Shown here: positions 54,405-62,886 of the stretch, piece by piece
Position numbering within the stretch: position 1 is the first letter of the stretch
How the letters are laid out: each line of letters begins with the position of its first letter
Source of the DNA: Pseudomonas sp. B28(2017)
GTDB taxonomy: Bacteria; Pseudomonadota; Gammaproteobacteria; Pseudomonadales; Pseudomonadaceae
Length of the DNA stretch: 64,000 nt
Reading direction: 5' to 3'
Assembly: GCF_002113025.1 (NCBI RefSeq)
Contig: NZ_NEJH01000001.1
Coordinates: 806,001 to 870,000, forward strand
The notes under the pieces: generated by a model
What the model was told of the DNA's origin: nothing
What the model saw: only the letters and a program-made list of their open reading frames with translations
Database searches by the model: none
Position numbers and translations under genes: made by a program

Positions 54405-54566
54405 ATGAACCGTCAAAAGAAACTGAAGCAGCTGTTCAAGGAGAAGGCCAAAAAGGCCAGTGCCAAACTGGCACCGAAGAACAAGCCTAAATACATTTGT
54501 AAAGCCGACCGATTGAAGCTGACGGCTGAATCCAGTCACGACCCGGCCATTTCCTCTGAGAGCTGA
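54405..54566 (+). CDS. DUF2986-family small basic protein
   Basis: A 53-residue protein reading MNRQKKLKQLFKEKAKKASA, then LAPKNKPKYICKADRLKL. The Lys/Ala-rich first half and the conserved KLAPKNKPKYI identify the DUF2986 family, whose function is unknown. The basic composition suggests nucleic-acid or ribosome contact (inference). It lies 57 bp after the DUF925 gene and is followed by a terminator. Confidence 0.85.
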   Translation: MNRQKKLKQLFKEKAKKASAKLAPKNKPKYICKADRLKLTAESSHDPAISSES

Positions 54567-54597
54567 TCTTTGTAGCTCGCGCACCATTTGAAAACTC

Positions 54598-54632
54598 AAG
54601 CCCCTGGTTCTTTCGAGCCGGGGGCTTTGTCA
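54598..54632 (+). terminator. Intrinsic terminator
   Basis: The hairpin AGCCCCTGGTTC / GAGCCGGGGGCT has a TTTC loop and a short T-rich tail. It ends the DUF925-DUF2986 unit. Confidence 0.75.
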
Positions 54633-54674
54633 TGTATCGGTCATGCATCATCGATGCGTTGCATCACCGCAGAC

Positions 54675-55997
54675 CTAGCGAATACCGCTACCCGCCATGG
54701 ACTCTGGCACCCACTGCGCAGTCGACAGCGGCTCGATGTAGCGGATGCCACCATGGGGTCCGACCACGCCATTGATGTTATAGGTGCCACGCGACAGGTC
54801 GTAGGTCATGAACGGGGTGGCATCCGGGACTTGCTGGTCATAGCTCTGGCTGAAGAACGCGAAGGAGCCACGATACAACTGGCCACTGGTGTCGTACTGA
54901 TCGGAGGCCACCGCGGCCCAGGTATCTTCATCCAGGTAAAAGCGGCGCTTCTGGTAGATGTGCGTAGCACCTGGCTTGAGGTTGCCCTCCACGACGTAGA
55001 CCCGGTGTTTTTCCCAGCGTACGAAATCCGGGGCAATGAAATTGGGGGTGGTCAGCGATTTGGCGTTGCGTGCGTAAGTGAGTTTGTAGGTGTTGTAAGG
55101 CACGATCATTTCCTGCTTGCCGACCAGCGTCCAGTCATACAGCTCGAGTGCACGGGCAGTACCGGGGTTGGGTGTGTCGTAGGCCAGGATCGAAATCTGT
55201 TTGACGCGGCGCTGGGCAGGCATGTACTGCCAGGCGCGGCCAGGAAACTCTGTGGCATTGGTGGCGTTCTTGAGCATGATCGACTCGCCAGCCCGGCGCG
55301 CAGGCCCGGTGTAGGACAGTCTCAACTGATAATAAATGTCCGAGCTGCTGAACGGCTTCGACAGGTTCTCGTAAATCGGGAAGGACACGTATGCCTCGCC
55401 GGTGACAGCCAGGCTCGGTACGCCCGCCGTGTCGACGCTCCAGGAGTCGTACTTGGAATGGATGTTGACACCCTGATAGCGCAGCAGGAAGTTCCACATC
55501 GCTTCGGCGCCTGATTGCGGGATCGGGAATGGCACCCCGGGCATCACATTGTCGATGGCGATCCCGCCATTGATGGACCTGGCGTTGGTGGCATTCCTGC
55601 GGCTGTTGTCCAGTATCGCCTGTGGTAGCGATGCGGTGCGGTGGGTCGGATACACGTCGATGCGAAAACCTGGGTAGCGCCTGGCCAGCGCTACGGTGGT
55701 GGCGGTCAGCAGGCCTTTGTATGAATCGACGTTCTTGCCATTGATCACCAGCAACGGTTTTTCGTCCGCAAAGGGGTCCGGACGCATGCTGTCGCCGGTC
55801 TTGAAACTGGAAGGGGCCGTGGTCAGGCCACCGTTGTAGGGCGGAATGGAGCCATCGGCATTGCCGGCCTTTTCGGCACCCACCCACGTCAGGCTGGTGC
55901 CCAGTCGCGCGGCTTCATGACTCGAGACATAGGCATGAGCATCGATGGCCAGCGCCATCAGGGGTAGGCCAGCCAGAAGACTTTTCACGATTTTCAT
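54675..55997 (-). CDS. DUF1329-family exported protein
   Basis: A 440-residue protein with a signal peptide (about 1-23, ending AIDAHA). Family segments are LGTSLTWVGAEKAGNADGSI, IPPYNGGLT, PDPFADEKPLLVINGKN, AWQYMPAQRRVKQ, RHWEKHRVYVVE-like (VRWEKHRVYVVEGNLKPGAT) and KRRFYLDEDTWAAV. DUF1329 has a LolB-like outer-membrane lipoprotein fold and is often encoded beside a DUF1302 partner, which is not seen next to it here. The ATG at 55997 follows a GGAG site; the upstream extension to 56096 lacks one. Confidence 0.9.
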   Translation of the reverse strand: MKIVKSLLAGLPLMALAIDAHAYVSSHEAARLGTSLTWVGAEKAGNADGSIPPYNGGLTTAPSSFKTGDSMRPDPFADEKPLLVINGKNVDSYKGLLTATTVALARRYPGFRIDVYPTHRTASLPQAILDNSRRNATNARSINGGIAIDNVMPGVPFPIPQSGAEAMWNFLLRYQGVNIHSKYDSWSVDTAGVPSLAVTGEAYVSFPIYENLSKPFSSSDIYYQLRLSYTGPARRAGESIMLKNATNATEFPGRAWQYMPAQRRVKQISILAYDTPNPGTARALELYDWTLVGKQEMIVPYNTYKLTYARNAKSLTTPNFIAPDFVRWEKHRVYVVEGNLKPGATHIYQKRRFYLDEDTWAAVASDQYDTSGQLYRGSFAFFSQSYDQQVPDATPFMTYDLSRGTYNINGVVGPHGGIRYIEPLSTAQWVPESMAGSGIR

Positions 55998-56382
55998 ATT
56001 GTTATTCTCCTGCCTGGCGTACCAGGCAACTCGTGACTCAGGCGCCGCGATGACATCCGTCGGCTCAATCGCCAGAGGCTTTTTCAGAATCTCCATTAAA
56101 AAGCCCGCGATTCGGGGGCGCTTTTCATTTGACGACAGTCCCTTGGCTATTCATGACAGCCCCGGACGCTTGTCGAGGGTGTCGAGGATGAAGCAACGCT
56201 GGGCCTGCTGCGCGAAATGGGGGCAGGGCAGGCCCAGGGGTACCATTTCGCCAGGCCGATGGCGTTGAAAGCGCTGTTGGCGAGTTCACCGCTCGATCGT
56301 CAGGATTGTTGATGTTTCGAGGCAGAGGCATTGACGCGATGCCATGGAATGAACAACGCTCGGAAAAAATCTGGAGCGCCCA
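55998..56382. other. Divergent intergenic region holding a GFA relic
   Basis: 385 bp between the DUF1329 gene and the divergent DUF4157 gene. The only recognisable item is the GFA-gene fragment at 56332-56369. Confidence 0.5.
56332..56369 (+). pseudogene. 38-bp fragment of a GFA-family gene
   Basis: Matches 46384-46421, inside the GFA gene, at 37 of 38 positions. It encodes the same DAMPWxEQRSEK peptide in frame. The flanking bases do not match, so it is a small relic of a GFA-type gene just upstream of the DUF4157 start. Confidence 0.7.
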
Positions 56383-56961
56383 ATGCCGCCCATCACCGCG
56401 CGCCTGCTGGCGTTGTCTGTTCTTTGCCTGGCACTTGAAGTGCCGGCCCAGAGCAACGGCTGCCCGGCCGGCGAAAAACAGGTGTGTCTGGACGGCTGCG
56501 TCTGCCTGCCAGACCTGGTGCCTGATGATGTCTACCAGATCGCGGCACCTGCCCTGGCCCTGTGGCTGACCCAGGCCCGTGCCGAAGCCGCCAGCACCGG
56601 CCTCCAACCCATTCCGGCGCATATCCGCGAACATCTACTGCGCTGGTACGACCCCGCCGTCCTCGATAGCGCGCGCTACAAAATCAGCGACAACGGCCAG
56701 TTCAGCGCCGCCACTGCCATGCTGCAAAACCCTGATGTCGGTGCCGTGACGCTGATCGATATCATCCTCTTCCGGGACGCTCGATCCGCTGAACAGGACA
56801 TCGCGCTCTGGGCTCACGAACTGAAACATGTGCAGCAGTATCAGGAGTGGGGGGTGCAGGGTTTCGCCCAGCGCTATACCCAGGATTTCAATGCCGTGGA
56901 GGCGCCGGCTTACGCCATGCAGGCTGAGGTCAGGCGGTCGTTGCGCAAAGAGAGTTACTGA
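56383..56961 (+). CDS. DUF4157-type exported protein with HExxH-like site
   Basis: A 192-residue protein with a signal peptide (about 1-22, ending EVPAQS) and a Cys-rich start (CPAGEKQVCLDGCVC) that could form disulphides. The core has ADLIDIILF-like VTLIDIILFRD and the metal-type motif WAHELKHVQQYQEWG, in which H-E-L-K-H is the HExxH pattern of the DUF4157 putative metallopeptidases. The tail has the family's PAYAMQAEV. Peptidase activity is not proven for this family. A GGAG site precedes the ATG. Confidence 0.82.
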   Translation: MPPITARLLALSVLCLALEVPAQSNGCPAGEKQVCLDGCVCLPDLVPDDVYQIAAPALALWLTQARAEAASTGLQPIPAHIREHLLRWYDPAVLDSARYKISDNGQFSAATAMLQNPDVGAVTLIDIILFRDARSAEQDIALWAHELKHVQQYQEWGVQGFAQRYTQDFNAVEAPAYAMQAEVRRSLRKESY

Positions 56962-57044
56962 AGTGACTTCGCCGCCATTGCTGCCTGCTTCAGAACAGGC
57001 AGCCCGGAGCCGCGGTCCGGAAAAAAACCGCGGCGACCGATCGA

Positions 57045-57623
57045 TCAGGCGGTGGGGAGCAGGCCTTTCTGTTTGGCGACATGAGTCGCCAGTGCGTCCA
57101 TCAAGTCCGGGGACAGGCAGTCATAGGGTTCCAGGCCGATCGAACGCAGGCGCTCACGAATTGCCTTCATTTGCGCTGGCGGTGTGCCGGTTTCGATGAT
57201 GGAGGACACGAACGCCGCGAATCCCGGCGCAGCCCATCCGCTCTGTGGCGAAAGCTCGGTGTGGACGAAGTCCAGGCCATAAAACGCATGGTTCTTGTTC
57301 TCGATGCGCCCAAAGAGATGGGCGTGACACTGCTTGCAGGCGTGGCGCTGGATGGTGGCGCTTTCGTCGACAATCGCCAGTTTTTCGCCGTGGGCAATGA
57401 CGCTGACCTTATCCCGAGGCACTACGGCGATGACGGCGAATATCGCGTTTTTCGGTTTCCAGCATTTGCTGCAACCGCATGCGTGGTTATGCAGGGTTTG
57501 TGCGTCGATTCTGACCTCGACCTTGTCGGTCGCACACAGGCATTGCAGGGTGCCACCTGTGAAATTCGCGGCGGCGGGCTGGATTCCATTGTCCAGTGCA
57601 GGGTGAAGTTGCAGGGTGCTCAT
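57045..57623 (-). CDS. gfa: S-(hydroxymethyl)glutathione synthase (Gfa)
   Basis: A 192-residue zinc protein of the classical Gfa length. Ligands are in [27 protein letters not shown] and [15 protein letters not shown]. The substrate-side pattern [15 protein letters not shown] and the C-terminal [14 protein letters not shown] are typical of Gfa. It speeds formation of S-hydroxymethylglutathione from formaldehyde and glutathione. The dehydrogenase that normally follows in the pathway is not adjacent. A GGAGAAG site precedes the ATG. Confidence 0.93.
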   Translation of the reverse strand: MSTLQLHPALDNGIQPAAANFTGGTLQCLCATDKVEVRIDAQTLHNHACGCSKCWKPKNAIFAVIAVVPRDKVSVIAHGEKLAIVDESATIQRHACKQCHAHLFGRIENKNHAFYGLDFVHTELSPQSGWAAPGFAAFVSSIIETGTPPAQMKAIRERLRSIGLEPYDCLSPDLMDALATHVAKQKGLLPTA

Positions 57624-57752
57624 GCTGGCTTCTCCGTTTCAGGGTGTCAGACAAAAATGCCTGGGGCTGTGCCCCGGACCGGTAGTTCATCGACTTTCGA
57701 AAAGGACACAATGCATAGACGGGTGACCTCCTTCGGTGCGTCCGGTCGGTTG

Positions 57753-58619
57753 TCAATGCTCATGGGCATGTGAATGGATCGTCAGGGCACCCGGTACCTT
57801 GGTGCGTTCGAGCCCTCCGCGTTCAAGCCACCGCAGGGTCTGTGTATAGGCGCGCTGCAACAAAGACTCGGTCTGGTCAAAGTTGAACACAGAGACATCC
57901 ACGGGGCACAAGGGCGGGACGATGTGCAGGCTGGTGAGCGTGCGGAAGTGTTCGATGTCGCTCACCAGTTGGCGCATGCTCATCAGATTGACGGTGTGCA
58001 GGGCCAGGGCGACCAGGCCCCGGGGCGGTTGTGTCAGGGCGCAACTCACGCCGGTGGGGATGACCACGACGTTGGTGGCACCCAAGGCTACGGCCGTCGA
58101 AATAGGTGTGTTGCTTGCCACGCCGCCGTCAACCAGGAACCGGTCGGCGATTTGTACGCAGGGGAACACCAGCGGGATGGCAGCGCTGGCCAGTAACGCC
58201 TGTTCGAGTTCGCCACTGGACAGAACGGTCTCGGCACCACTGAGCAGGTCGGTGGTGACGATGTGCAGGGGCAGCACCGCCTCCTCGATGCGATGAATGG
58301 GCAGTGCCTGACCCAGCAATCGGTTCAAGGCCGCCGGCTGCAACAGAAAGCCACGCCGTTTGATCAGTCCTCTACAGGTATCGAGCCAGGAGAGGGGAAA
58401 GATGTCAGCTTTACTCAGCCCGCGCCAGAATCCGGCGAGTGCCTCGACGCCATCGGAATCGGGCCTTGCGGCAAAATAGGCACCGTTGATAGCACCTACC
58501 GAAGCGCCAACCACCATGTCGAATCGAACATGGGCCTCGACCAGGGCCCGCAACATGCCCACCTGCACCGCACCCAGGCTGCCGCCACCAGCGAATACGA
58601 CTGCGGTACTGGTCGCCAT
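57753..58619 (-). CDS. Patatin-like phospholipase (RssA-like)
   Basis: A 288-residue hydrolase. The oxyanion loop is VFAGGGSLGAVQVG, the nucleophile Ser is in VGASVGAINGAYFA (GxSxG) and the catalytic Asp is in VDGGVASNTPIS. It lacks a signal peptide. Patatin-like proteins are phospholipases A or lipid acyl hydrolases; the substrate here is unknown. It shares a strand with the LysE exporter gene 86 bp upstream. Confidence 0.9.
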   Translation of the reverse strand: MATSTAVVFAGGGSLGAVQVGMLRALVEAHVRFDMVVGASVGAINGAYFAARPDSDGVEALAGFWRGLSKADIFPLSWLDTCRGLIKRRGFLLQPAALNRLLGQALPIHRIEEAVLPLHIVTTDLLSGAETVLSSGELEQALLASAAIPLVFPCVQIADRFLVDGGVASNTPISTAVALGATNVVVIPTGVSCALTQPPRGLVALALHTVNLMSMRQLVSDIEHFRTLTSLHIVPPLCPVDVSVFNFDQTESLLQRAYTQTLRWLERGGLERTKVPGALTIHSHAHEH

Positions 58620-58705
58620 GGTCGAAGTCTCGGCGCAGAAATGTATCGAGTGAGTGTAGCTGACGGATAACGGTTACTTGCGGGTGCTCGCCGCTGAGGT
58701 GGTTC

Positions 58706-59326
58706 TCAACGCTTGCTAAAGGCCAGCCGCGCTGCGAACAGCACAAAGACCAGGCCGGTTGTGCGATCCATCCAGGTGATGACCTTCTCACGCCGCAGAA
58801 CGCCGGCAAGCTGTTGAGTTGCGCCAATCAACGTCGACGACCACAACAGACCGAGCACCACGTGAATGCTGACCAGACCGAATGTCCAGGCAATCAGGTT
58901 GTGCCCTTGGGGAACAAACTGCGGGAGAAAGGAGACGTAGAAAATCCCGATCTTGGGATTGAGGACGTTGCCCATCATGCCCTTCAGGAACCAGTTTGCA
59001 TTCGGCTTTGCGTCCGCTTCGACGGGCGATAATGAGTTGCGTGGACGCAGCAACATGTTCAATCCGAGCCACGCCAGGTAAGCGGCGCCGCAGTACTTCA
59101 ACAGGCTGTACGCCAGCTCCGATACGGCAATCAGAGCACCCAGGCCAAAGGCGATGGCAGCGCCCCACAACAAGCAGCCGGCATTGATACCCAGGGCAGC
59201 GCGAAACGCCTGCTGTTTGCCTTCCACCGTTGCAGTTCGCAAGACCAGAGCGGTATCGAGGCCCGGTGTCAGCGTCAGCAGGGTGGCGGCAAAGGTAAAA
59301 GCAAGGAGGTTGTCTGCGATGGACAT
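58706..59326 (-). CDS. LysE/RhtB-family amino-acid exporter
   Basis: A 206-residue inner-membrane protein with about six helices. The family signature is LLTLTPGLDTALVLRTA. Later segments are GINAGCLLWGAAIAFGLGAL, YCGAAYLAWLGLNMLLRPR and FLKGMMGNVLNPKIGIFYVS. It should export an amino acid or homoserine-lactone-like compound. The ATG at 59326 is a reasonable start. Confidence 0.92.
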   Translation of the reverse strand: MSIADNLLAFTFAATLLTLTPGLDTALVLRTATVEGKQQAFRAALGINAGCLLWGAAIAFGLGALIAVSELAYSLLKYCGAAYLAWLGLNMLLRPRNSLSPVEADAKPNANWFLKGMMGNVLNPKIGIFYVSFLPQFVPQGHNLIAWTFGLVSIHVVLGLLWSSTLIGATQQLAGVLRREKVITWMDRTTGLVFVLFAARLAFSKR

Positions 59327-59840
59327 CGGCGTATGACTTCAAAGTGATGAAGCGCGAACGTTAGCACATGGCTGATAGGCTTCAGATTTCGTTGAGTGCT
59401 CGAAATGCCGCTCCAGCTCCAGCCAGTAACAGGTTGCGTTGACGCGCGGTGACGCAAGCCGAAGGAGAAAACCAGGGGCCGATGCAGTAACCCAGGGCGA
59501 TCACCCCCGATCCAGGGCAGAACAGGGTGGGAGGTTCGCAACCTGCTACCTCCATAATTGGGGAATTTCACCCACCCAACCGGGCGTTTACCACCTGATT
59601 TGAGGAATATTCCCCGCCTCACCCATTCTCTCGCTCGAAACATCCTGTTAATTGATTTGAGCTTTTTCTTCGCCCGATTGAAATGGCTCATTAGTTGCAG
59701 CCCCCAGGTACCCGCAACAACTTTCGTCCCGCACATCATGGAGACAACGGGGCTTGCCAGGTTCGGCATGACGCGAGGGGTGAAAAATGAAAAACGCGAC
59801 ACCACCAAACAGCTCCATCGCTTCCAATGAGGAGCTTCTT
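59327..59840. other. Divergent regulatory region, exporter / NarL regulator B
   Basis: 514 bp between divergent genes. The regulator frame is open to 59787 but its GAGG site serves the ATG at 59841. No operator or RNA recognised. Confidence 0.4.
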
Positions 59841-60533
59841 ATGAGTTCCATGATCAGGATCGGCATCGTTGATGATCACCCGCTGTTAAGGGATGGGGTC
59901 ACAATGGCGCTGAAGAAAATAGCTGACTTTCAGGTGGTCGAGCAGGGTGGGTCTGCCGATGAGGCCCTGGAAATTGCCGCTCGTTTTGCTCCGAATGTGT
60001 TGCTGATGGATGTAAACATGCCGGGCGACAGCTTTGCTGCCGTGCGAGCGATCTCGGCTTCTTCGCCGGCAGTCAAGGTTTTGATGCTGACGGTATCCGA
60101 GTCCATCGAGGACGCCTATTCCGCCCTCGAAGCGGGCGCGCAGGGGTATGCGTTGAAAGGCATAAGCGGCCGTGAGCTTGTACAGATCATCAGAAATGTC
60201 GCTGCTGGTGAAACCTTCATAACACCCAGGCTTGCCAGCAAGCTGTTGAGCAATTTCAGAAAGCACGCGGATGACAAGCAAAAGGTCGAGCTGACCCATC
60301 GCGAAGAACAGGTTATCCGGGAAGTATCGAAAGGCCTGACCAACCGCGAGGTTGCTATCAAGCTCGAGCTCTGCGAGAAGACCATCAAGCACTATATGAC
60401 AAATGTCATGTACAAGCTGCGCGTTCGTAACAGGACGCAGGCAGTCGCTGCAGTGAGACGGCATTGGGAGAGTGACCATATACCTGGCTTGTGTGGCGCT
60501 CTTCAACGCCGCGACTTGAATGACAACGGTTAG
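59841..60533 (+). CDS. NarL-family response regulator (module B)
   Basis: A 230-residue regulator. The receiver has IGIVDDHPLLRDGV, the phospho-Asp in LLMDVNMPGDSF and the Lys in GYALKGI. The LuxR-type domain has LTHREEQVIREVSKGLTNRE, identical to module A over twenty residues, while the recognition region differs (LCEKTIKHYM instead of ISEKTVKHHM). It converges with the HisKA_3 kinase gene ending at 60597. It is a paralogue of the regulator at 39383, so the two modules probably arose by duplication and may have different promoters. Confidence 0.93.
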   Translation: MSSMIRIGIVDDHPLLRDGVTMALKKIADFQVVEQGGSADEALEIAARFAPNVLLMDVNMPGDSFAAVRAISASSPAVKVLMLTVSESIEDAYSALEAGAQGYALKGISGRELVQIIRNVAAGETFITPRLASKLLSNFRKHADDKQKVELTHREEQVIREVSKGLTNREVAIKLELCEKTIKHYMTNVMYKLRVRNRTQAVAAVRRHWESDHIPGLCGALQRRDLNDNG

Positions 60534-60596
60534 CCAGATAACGAGTCATAAGCGCTTGCGGTGACTTGAGTGCAACGATCATCTTGGCACGGGTGA

Positions 60597-62093
60597 TCAG
60601 ATCCTGAATTGCGCCCTGGCTTTGGTTCCGGCATGGGGCGCCGATTCAATGGTGAAAATTCCGCCGAGGGATTCGACGCGATAGCGCATGCCGACAATGC
60701 CCAGATGACTTCTGCCTCGCCCCGGCACACTCGGTTTCTCGGTTGGAATACCCGATCCCGCATCCTCGACTTGCACTTGCAGCAGGCCTTCGGAGTGCGA
60801 GGCGCTGAGTGTTTGGCCTTTTCCTCCGGCGTGGATATAAGCATTGTTCAATGCTTCCTGAGCGAAGCGGTAAATACAGATTTTATGTGCTATCGGTACG
60901 TCGTCTGGAAGCCTATCAAGCTGCAGGTCGACTCGCGTCTCCGTTCGCTCTTCGTGCCGCTGAACAAGCAATACCAGCGCATCGTGCAGAGTCAGGTCAT
61001 TGACTTCGGGAACCGCCAGACCAAGTGATATTTCCCGCACTTCGTTTAAAGCATCCTCGCCGGCACGTCTGATCATTTCGAGGGCTTCCCCATCCGAGGT
61101 GCCTGCCGAATCTTCGAGCTCTTCAAGGCGAAGGAGAATAAGTGACAACAGCTGAGCAGGACCATCATGAAGATCTGCCCCGATCCGGCGAAGGGTGAGT
61201 TCATTGATTCTGGAGAATTCGCGATTGGCGGTAGTGACCTTGTGCTGAAGGGCGGCATTATTGGAGTGCAACCTGGCTTGCTCCTCCATTCGCCATTCAA
61301 GTGCTGCTTCCTGCCGCTTTATTATCTTGTCGCCACGTCGAACGATAAAAAACAAAAGCAAAATCATCGCCATCGTTGCTGTACCAACAACCGCCCATAC
61401 TTTCTTGCGAACGTTATTGATTTCGCGCTGTAACGCTTCCGCAGTTTCGTAGAACTCACCCACCGCAACAATCTTTCCACTACCCGCTTCGCGCAGTGGA
61501 GCAAAAATTTCATAGAACGGAATGTTCAGGCTTCGCTCAAAGGCATCCTCGGTATCATCCTCAAGATCTTCGTTCAGTTCCGTATAGATCTTGCCTGCCA
61601 GCGCCTGTGAGATCTCCTCTGTCGGAAAATTTTTCTTGAACGTGGATTTGTCGGTGCTGTAGACAATCGTGCCGTCCGGGAGCCAGATTTTCACCGAGAC
61701 AACATGTGTACTGAACGAGGTGCTGGACAGCAGGTTATCAATAGTCTGAATAGTTTCATCGGGGAGTTCCCTGGCAGTGGTCAATCCCTGGACGAAAGGT
61801 TCGAGAAAGTTCTCCATATAACGCGCGCCCGTCTCTGCCGCCGTTTGAACCGTTGCATCTTCGATACTCTGGCTGACGAGGTTTCCAACGAACGTCATGG
61901 TCAAACCCAGAATGATTGTGGCGCAGATCACGAACTGGGTTGAGCGGCTTAAATGGCGCAATTTCGCAAGGGTGCCCAGTCTCCCGGGCACTCCTCCACC
62001 GGACGTTTGGTCAACGCCTGATTCGACCAAGGTCTGATCCGATTCATTGACCAAGGTCTCAGAATTTGGTTGGGCTTTCGTCTCTGTACACAT
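60597..62093 (-). CDS. Membrane HisKA_3 sensor histidine kinase (module B)
   Basis: A 498-residue paralogue of the kinase at 40082. TM1 is TQFVICATIILGLTMTFVGN. The periplasmic domain has the same pattern ARYMENFLEPFVQGL, then HVVSVKIWLPDGTIVYSTDK. TM2 is TATMAMILLLFFIV. HisKA_3 has the phospho-His in RRIGADLHDGPAQLLSL, and the ATPase domain has EALNNAYIHAGG and GIVGMRYRVESLGG. The sensor half is more diverged than the catalytic half, as expected if the two kinases respond to different signals. A GAGG site lies before the ATG. Confidence 0.92.
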   Translation of the reverse strand: MCTETKAQPNSETLVNESDQTLVESGVDQTSGGGVPGRLGTLAKLRHLSRSTQFVICATIILGLTMTFVGNLVSQSIEDATVQTAAETGARYMENFLEPFVQGLTTARELPDETIQTIDNLLSSTSFSTHVVSVKIWLPDGTIVYSTDKSTFKKNFPTEEISQALAGKIYTELNEDLEDDTEDAFERSLNIPFYEIFAPLREAGSGKIVAVGEFYETAEALQREINNVRKKVWAVVGTATMAMILLLFFIVRRGDKIIKRQEAALEWRMEEQARLHSNNAALQHKVTTANREFSRINELTLRRIGADLHDGPAQLLSLILLRLEELEDSAGTSDGEALEMIRRAGEDALNEVREISLGLAVPEVNDLTLHDALVLLVQRHEERTETRVDLQLDRLPDDVPIAHKICIYRFAQEALNNAYIHAGGKGQTLSASHSEGLLQVQVEDAGSGIPTEKPSVPGRGRSHLGIVGMRYRVESLGGIFTIESAPHAGTKARAQFRI

Positions 62094-62165
62094 CCGGGTA
62101 GCACCTCAATACTCATTTTCAATGGAGAGTAAAGCTGGCGTTCGAGGATGAAGGCGGGAGGCGCG

Positions 62166-62588
62166 ATGAATAACTTAAAAAGATTCTCGATCATTCTGGA
62201 TAACCGCTATTTCCGGCAACAACTGCCGGGGGTTATTACCCATGGTGTGGTCGGCCATTCGCGCCTTGTACTGTCACCTCATGGCCATACAGACCAGGAT
62301 GGACACGGCTGCACGCTTGGCATTCAAGTCAAACCCGGTTCACCACCAGGCGCGTGGAACCAGTCTCCATTAGATACTAGTCAATTCGTGGTCGATGCCA
62401 GTTTTCTCATGGATAAAAGGCTTGTTGACGAAGCCGCATGGACGCAGAACCGTGCCATCACCCCTCAGGAAGTCCCGGACTATGGCGATCTTCGCCAGCA
62501 TATTCCGGCCAATGACTCCGGTCGCTGGATGTGTGGCATCTGTGCCAAGCCCACTATGCCTGAGAGAGCTCCATGGACAAATGCATAG
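62166..62588 (+). CDS. Conserved hypothetical protein
   Basis: A 140-residue protein beginning MNNLKRFSIILDNRYFRQQL, with a His-rich part (HGVVGHSRLVLSPHGHTDQD), a DASFLMDKRLVDEAAW segment and a C-terminal CGICAKP. A perfect GGAGG site precedes the ATG at 62166, which supports translation. It is divergent from the module B kinase. No family was recognised; paired Cys and His residues could bind a metal. Confidence 0.65.
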   Translation: MNNLKRFSIILDNRYFRQQLPGVITHGVVGHSRLVLSPHGHTDQDGHGCTLGIQVKPGSPPGAWNQSPLDTSQFVVDASFLMDKRLVDEAAWTQNRAITPQEVPDYGDLRQHIPANDSGRWMCGICAKPTMPERAPWTNA

Positions 62589-62886
62589 AGCCCCGATACG
62601 TGACGGGGCGTTTAGCAAGTTGCACCTTCTATTCAACCTGCGTTCACGGGCCGTCGCCTCCTTGAGGCGCAATACCAGCCTGTAGGTACGGTTGCCACGG
62701 GGAATTGACCCTTAGTTGAGCACTGCTGATTGCATTCCATTCAGCAAGGGCTCCGTGCGCCTGTACGACCAGGTCCCGTCGTTCAATTTTCGAATTTCAT
62801 TTATGGGGTTCAACACTAAACCGCGCGCTTGCAGCCGTGTTTTATGCGTGTGGTTTCCTGATTAGTCGAGCATCGAGGAAACAACC
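62589..62886. other. Intergenic region before the peroxidase-like gene
   Basis: 298 bp with a GCCCCG / CGGGGC hairpin at about 62588-62608 just after the preceding stop codon (possible terminator, without a long T run). Otherwise nothing was recognised. Confidence 0.4.

Noticed and set aside
62370..62672. 100-codon minus frame overlapping the hypothetical protein at 62166
   Set aside because: The plus-strand gene has a perfect GGAGG site; the minus frame has none.
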